Translations under genes and position numbers: made by a program
Assembly (NCBI GenBank): GCA_023954045.1
Contig: JAMLIR010000024.1
Span: 1-64,000, forward strand
DNA from: Burkholderiaceae bacterium
GTDB lineage: Bacteria; Pseudomonadota; Gammaproteobacteria; Burkholderiales; Burkholderiaceae_E
Direction: 5' to 3'
Length of the DNA: 64,000 nt
The notes under the pieces: model-generated
The model's database searches: none
Seen by the model: the letters and a program-made list of their open reading frames with translations, nothing else
What the model was told of the DNA's origin: nothing
Shown: piece by piece, positions 62,604-64,000 of the stretch
Layout: every line of letters starts with the position of its first letter
Position numbering within the stretch: the stretch's first letter is position 1

Positions 62604-63647
62604 TCAGCGACTCCGCTCGCCGAAGGTCGCCAGCGCCTCGAGGCACCGCGCCCGATGGGGCGCACCCGTGTCGGTCGGGATCCGCACGCCAGGCAGCGCG
62701 AGCGCGTAGCGCACACCCGCCGCATCGGCGTCGAGCACCCATCGCGTCAGTCGCGACAGCCGCGCCTCGGTGTCCATCGACGTGGGCAGCATCGACCACT
62801 CGAGCGTGAGCTCGCCGAGGTGTCCGCCGTCGAACTGCTTGGTGATCAGTCCGTCGGACGCGGTGCGCGCGATCGCCTTCCAGGCGATCAGCCGCGGCGA
62901 GTCGCCGGCTGCGTAAGGACGCAGCGCTGCGATGTCCTCGTGGCCCTGCCCGCGCGCACTGCCTTCGCCGCTGGCGGCGACGCAGGCCGGTAGCGGCGCG
63001 GCCGGCGTCTCGGGCTGCGGATGGACGAGCACGCGCAGCGCCGGATGCCAGCGCGCCCACGCGCGCCAGATCCCGATCGGGTACGTCGTCGTCAGCGTCA
63101 GCTTCGGCAGCGGCATCCATCCGCGCCGGCGTGCCGGCAACGCGATCGTGACGAAGTGCTCGGCGCCCGCGGCGACGTCGAAGTATTCGGGCTGCGCCAT
63201 GCCTGCGGCGTTCAGGCTCAGCGCGAAGCGCTCGAGCTTCGTCTCGTTGCGCGCGATCAGCGTGAACTCGGCGATCTGTCCGGCGAAGACCGGCTCGGCG
63301 CGACCCGGGCGCAGCGTCAGCATCGCCAGATTGCGGAACGTGTGCAGCATGCCGACGATCGCGATCGAGGCGACCAGGAAGGTGAGCGCGTAGCCGAGCG
63401 AGAGCTGGTAGTTGAGGGCGGTGACGAGCATCGTCAGCACGACCCCGGCGAACAGCAGCCCCGCGCGGGTGGGCAGCATGAACACGTTGCGGCGCGTGAG
63501 GCGGTAGTCACCCGCGCGCGGGCGGCTGCGCCCCGGGATGAGTTCGATCAGGCGCTGGTACAGGGGTCCCGAAGCGGCTGCGCCGGGCACCGGCGCGGCA
63601 TCGGGCGCGGCCGCCCGCGCATCGAGGCCTTGCGAGGCTGCGCTCAC
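62604..63647 (-). CDS. DUF58 domain protein
   Basis: A 347-residue protein with two adjacent membrane helices (about residues 57-100) and a DUF58 domain containing GHEDIAALRPYAAGDSPRLIAWKAIART. DUF58 proteins are usually encoded with MoxR ATPases and transglutaminases and may chaperone membrane complexes. Overlaps moxR by four bases. Confidence 0.9.
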   Translation of the reverse strand: MSAASQGLDARAAAPDAAPVPGAAASGPLYQRLIELIPGRSRPRAGDYRLTRRNVFMLPTRAGLLFAGVVLTMLVTALNYQLSLGYALTFLVASIAIVGMLHTFRNLAMLTLRPGRAEPVFAGQIAEFTLIARNETKLERFALSLNAAGMAQPEYFDVAAGAEHFVTIALPARRRGWMPLPKLTLTTTYPIGIWRAWARWHPALRVLVHPQPETPAAPLPACVAASGEGSARGQGHEDIAALRPYAAGDSPRLIAWKAIARTASDGLITKQFDGGHLGELTLEWSMLPTSMDTEARLSRLTRWVLDADAAGVRYALALPGVRIPTDTGAPHRARCLEALATFGERSR

Positions 63648-64000
63648 GGCACCGCCACCGCCTTGAGCAGTTCGGCGACCATCTCGGCCCGGGCGCGATG
63701 CGAGGCGCTGCCGCCCTTGGCGGGGCGCAGCCGGTGACCGGCGACCGCGGTGAGCACTGCCTGGACGTCGTCGGGCAGCACGTGGTTGCGTCCGTCGAGC
63801 AACGCCCAGGCGCGGGCCGCCTGCACCAGCGCCAGTCCGGCACGCGGGCTCAGGCCTTCGGCCAGCGCGGGGCTGCGCCGGCTGAACGTCAGCAGGTTCT
63901 GCACGTAGTCCAGCAGCGGCGGCGCGCAGCGTATCCCGCGCACGAGCCGCTGCGCTTCCTGCAGCTGCGCCGGGTCCATCCTGGCGGGAAGGCTCTCGAG
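63644..64000 (-). CDS. MoxR-family AAA+ ATPase, C-terminal part (cut by window edge)
   Basis: The last 118 residues of a MoxR ATPase. The lid domain contains LLDYVQNLLTFSRRSPAL, LSPRAGLALVQAARAWALL and DGRNHVLPDDVQAVL. The Walker motifs lie beyond the window. It is the first gene seen of the moxR-DUF58-tgpA-mltB group. Confidence 0.9.
   Translation of the reverse strand, partial: LESLPARMDPAQLQEAQRLVRGIRCAPPLLDYVQNLLTFSRRSPALAEGLSPRAGLALVQAARAWALLDGRNHVLPDDVQAVLTAVAGHRLRPAKGGSASHRARAEMVAELLKAVAVP

Overview
This 64 kb window is GC-rich bacterial chromosome, densely coded on both strands. The gene set (cytochrome c maturation system I, Bug/TctC-TctB-TctA tricarboxylate-type transport, OxyR with CysM, YbfB-type MFS, a double-length UvrA, MoxR/DUF58/TgpA) suggests a betaproteobacterium, probably Burkholderiales. 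That placement is inference from gene content and composition. I see no insertion sequence, prophage, CRISPR array, rRNA operon or replication origin. One tRNA gene (Ala, CGC) lies near the left end.

Layout. 0-9 kb: a small exported protein, tRNA-Ala, a K+ module (kup behind a KdpE regulator and a short KdpD-like kinase), then an ammonium transporter with a sigma54-type promoter and a proton-pumping P-type ATPase. 9-14 kb: a sulfur-type operon (ArsR-rhodanese repressor, DsrE-like protein, persulfide-dioxygenase-like metallo-hydrolase, two MFS carriers). 13.5-19 kb: DedA, a double CDGSH Fe-S protein, an MFS gene translationally coupled to an ATP-grasp-like enzyme of unknown function, a nitronate monooxygenase and another MFS. 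19-26.6 kb: a complete cytochrome c maturation operon on the minus strand in the order ccmI-A-B-C-D-E-F-G-H, tightly coupled by overlapping start and stop codons, with a 14-codon mini-ORF bridging ccmF and ccmG. 26.7-34 kb: argE (apparently starting at AUC), an EF-G paralogue, a DEAD-box helicase, a 2OG-Fe oxygenase, a flavoprotein and a ferritin-like protein. 34-42 kb: RraA-type aldolase, GST, two VOC proteins, a BTAD/TPR regulator and three methyltransferases, one frameshifted and one interrupted by an in-frame UGA. 42-48 kb: a 1991-residue tandem UvrA. 48-64 kb: TM2 protein, AlaX, TctCBA, thioesterase, RidA, RecG, DgoK, OxyR, CysM, a DMT exporter and the moxR-DUF58-tgpA-mltB group.

The most important observation is the methyltransferase at 36527-37297. 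Its reading frame is open on both sides of a UGA at 37124-37126. That UGA falls where arsenite methyltransferases keep a catalytic cysteine (LW..C..G.L context), and it is followed at once by a hairpin with a bulged U and a GU in the apical loop, as in bacterial SECIS elements. I read it as a selenoprotein of 256 residues with Sec200. Ordinary gene prediction would truncate it at 199 residues.

Other points of interest are a 12-bp perfect inverted repeat that buries the start codon of the proton ATPase, a terminator-like hairpin in the amt leader, a two-helix pore-loop protein that resembles a K+ channel without the GYG filter, and GC hairpins between several convergent gene pairs, most of which contain both stop codons.
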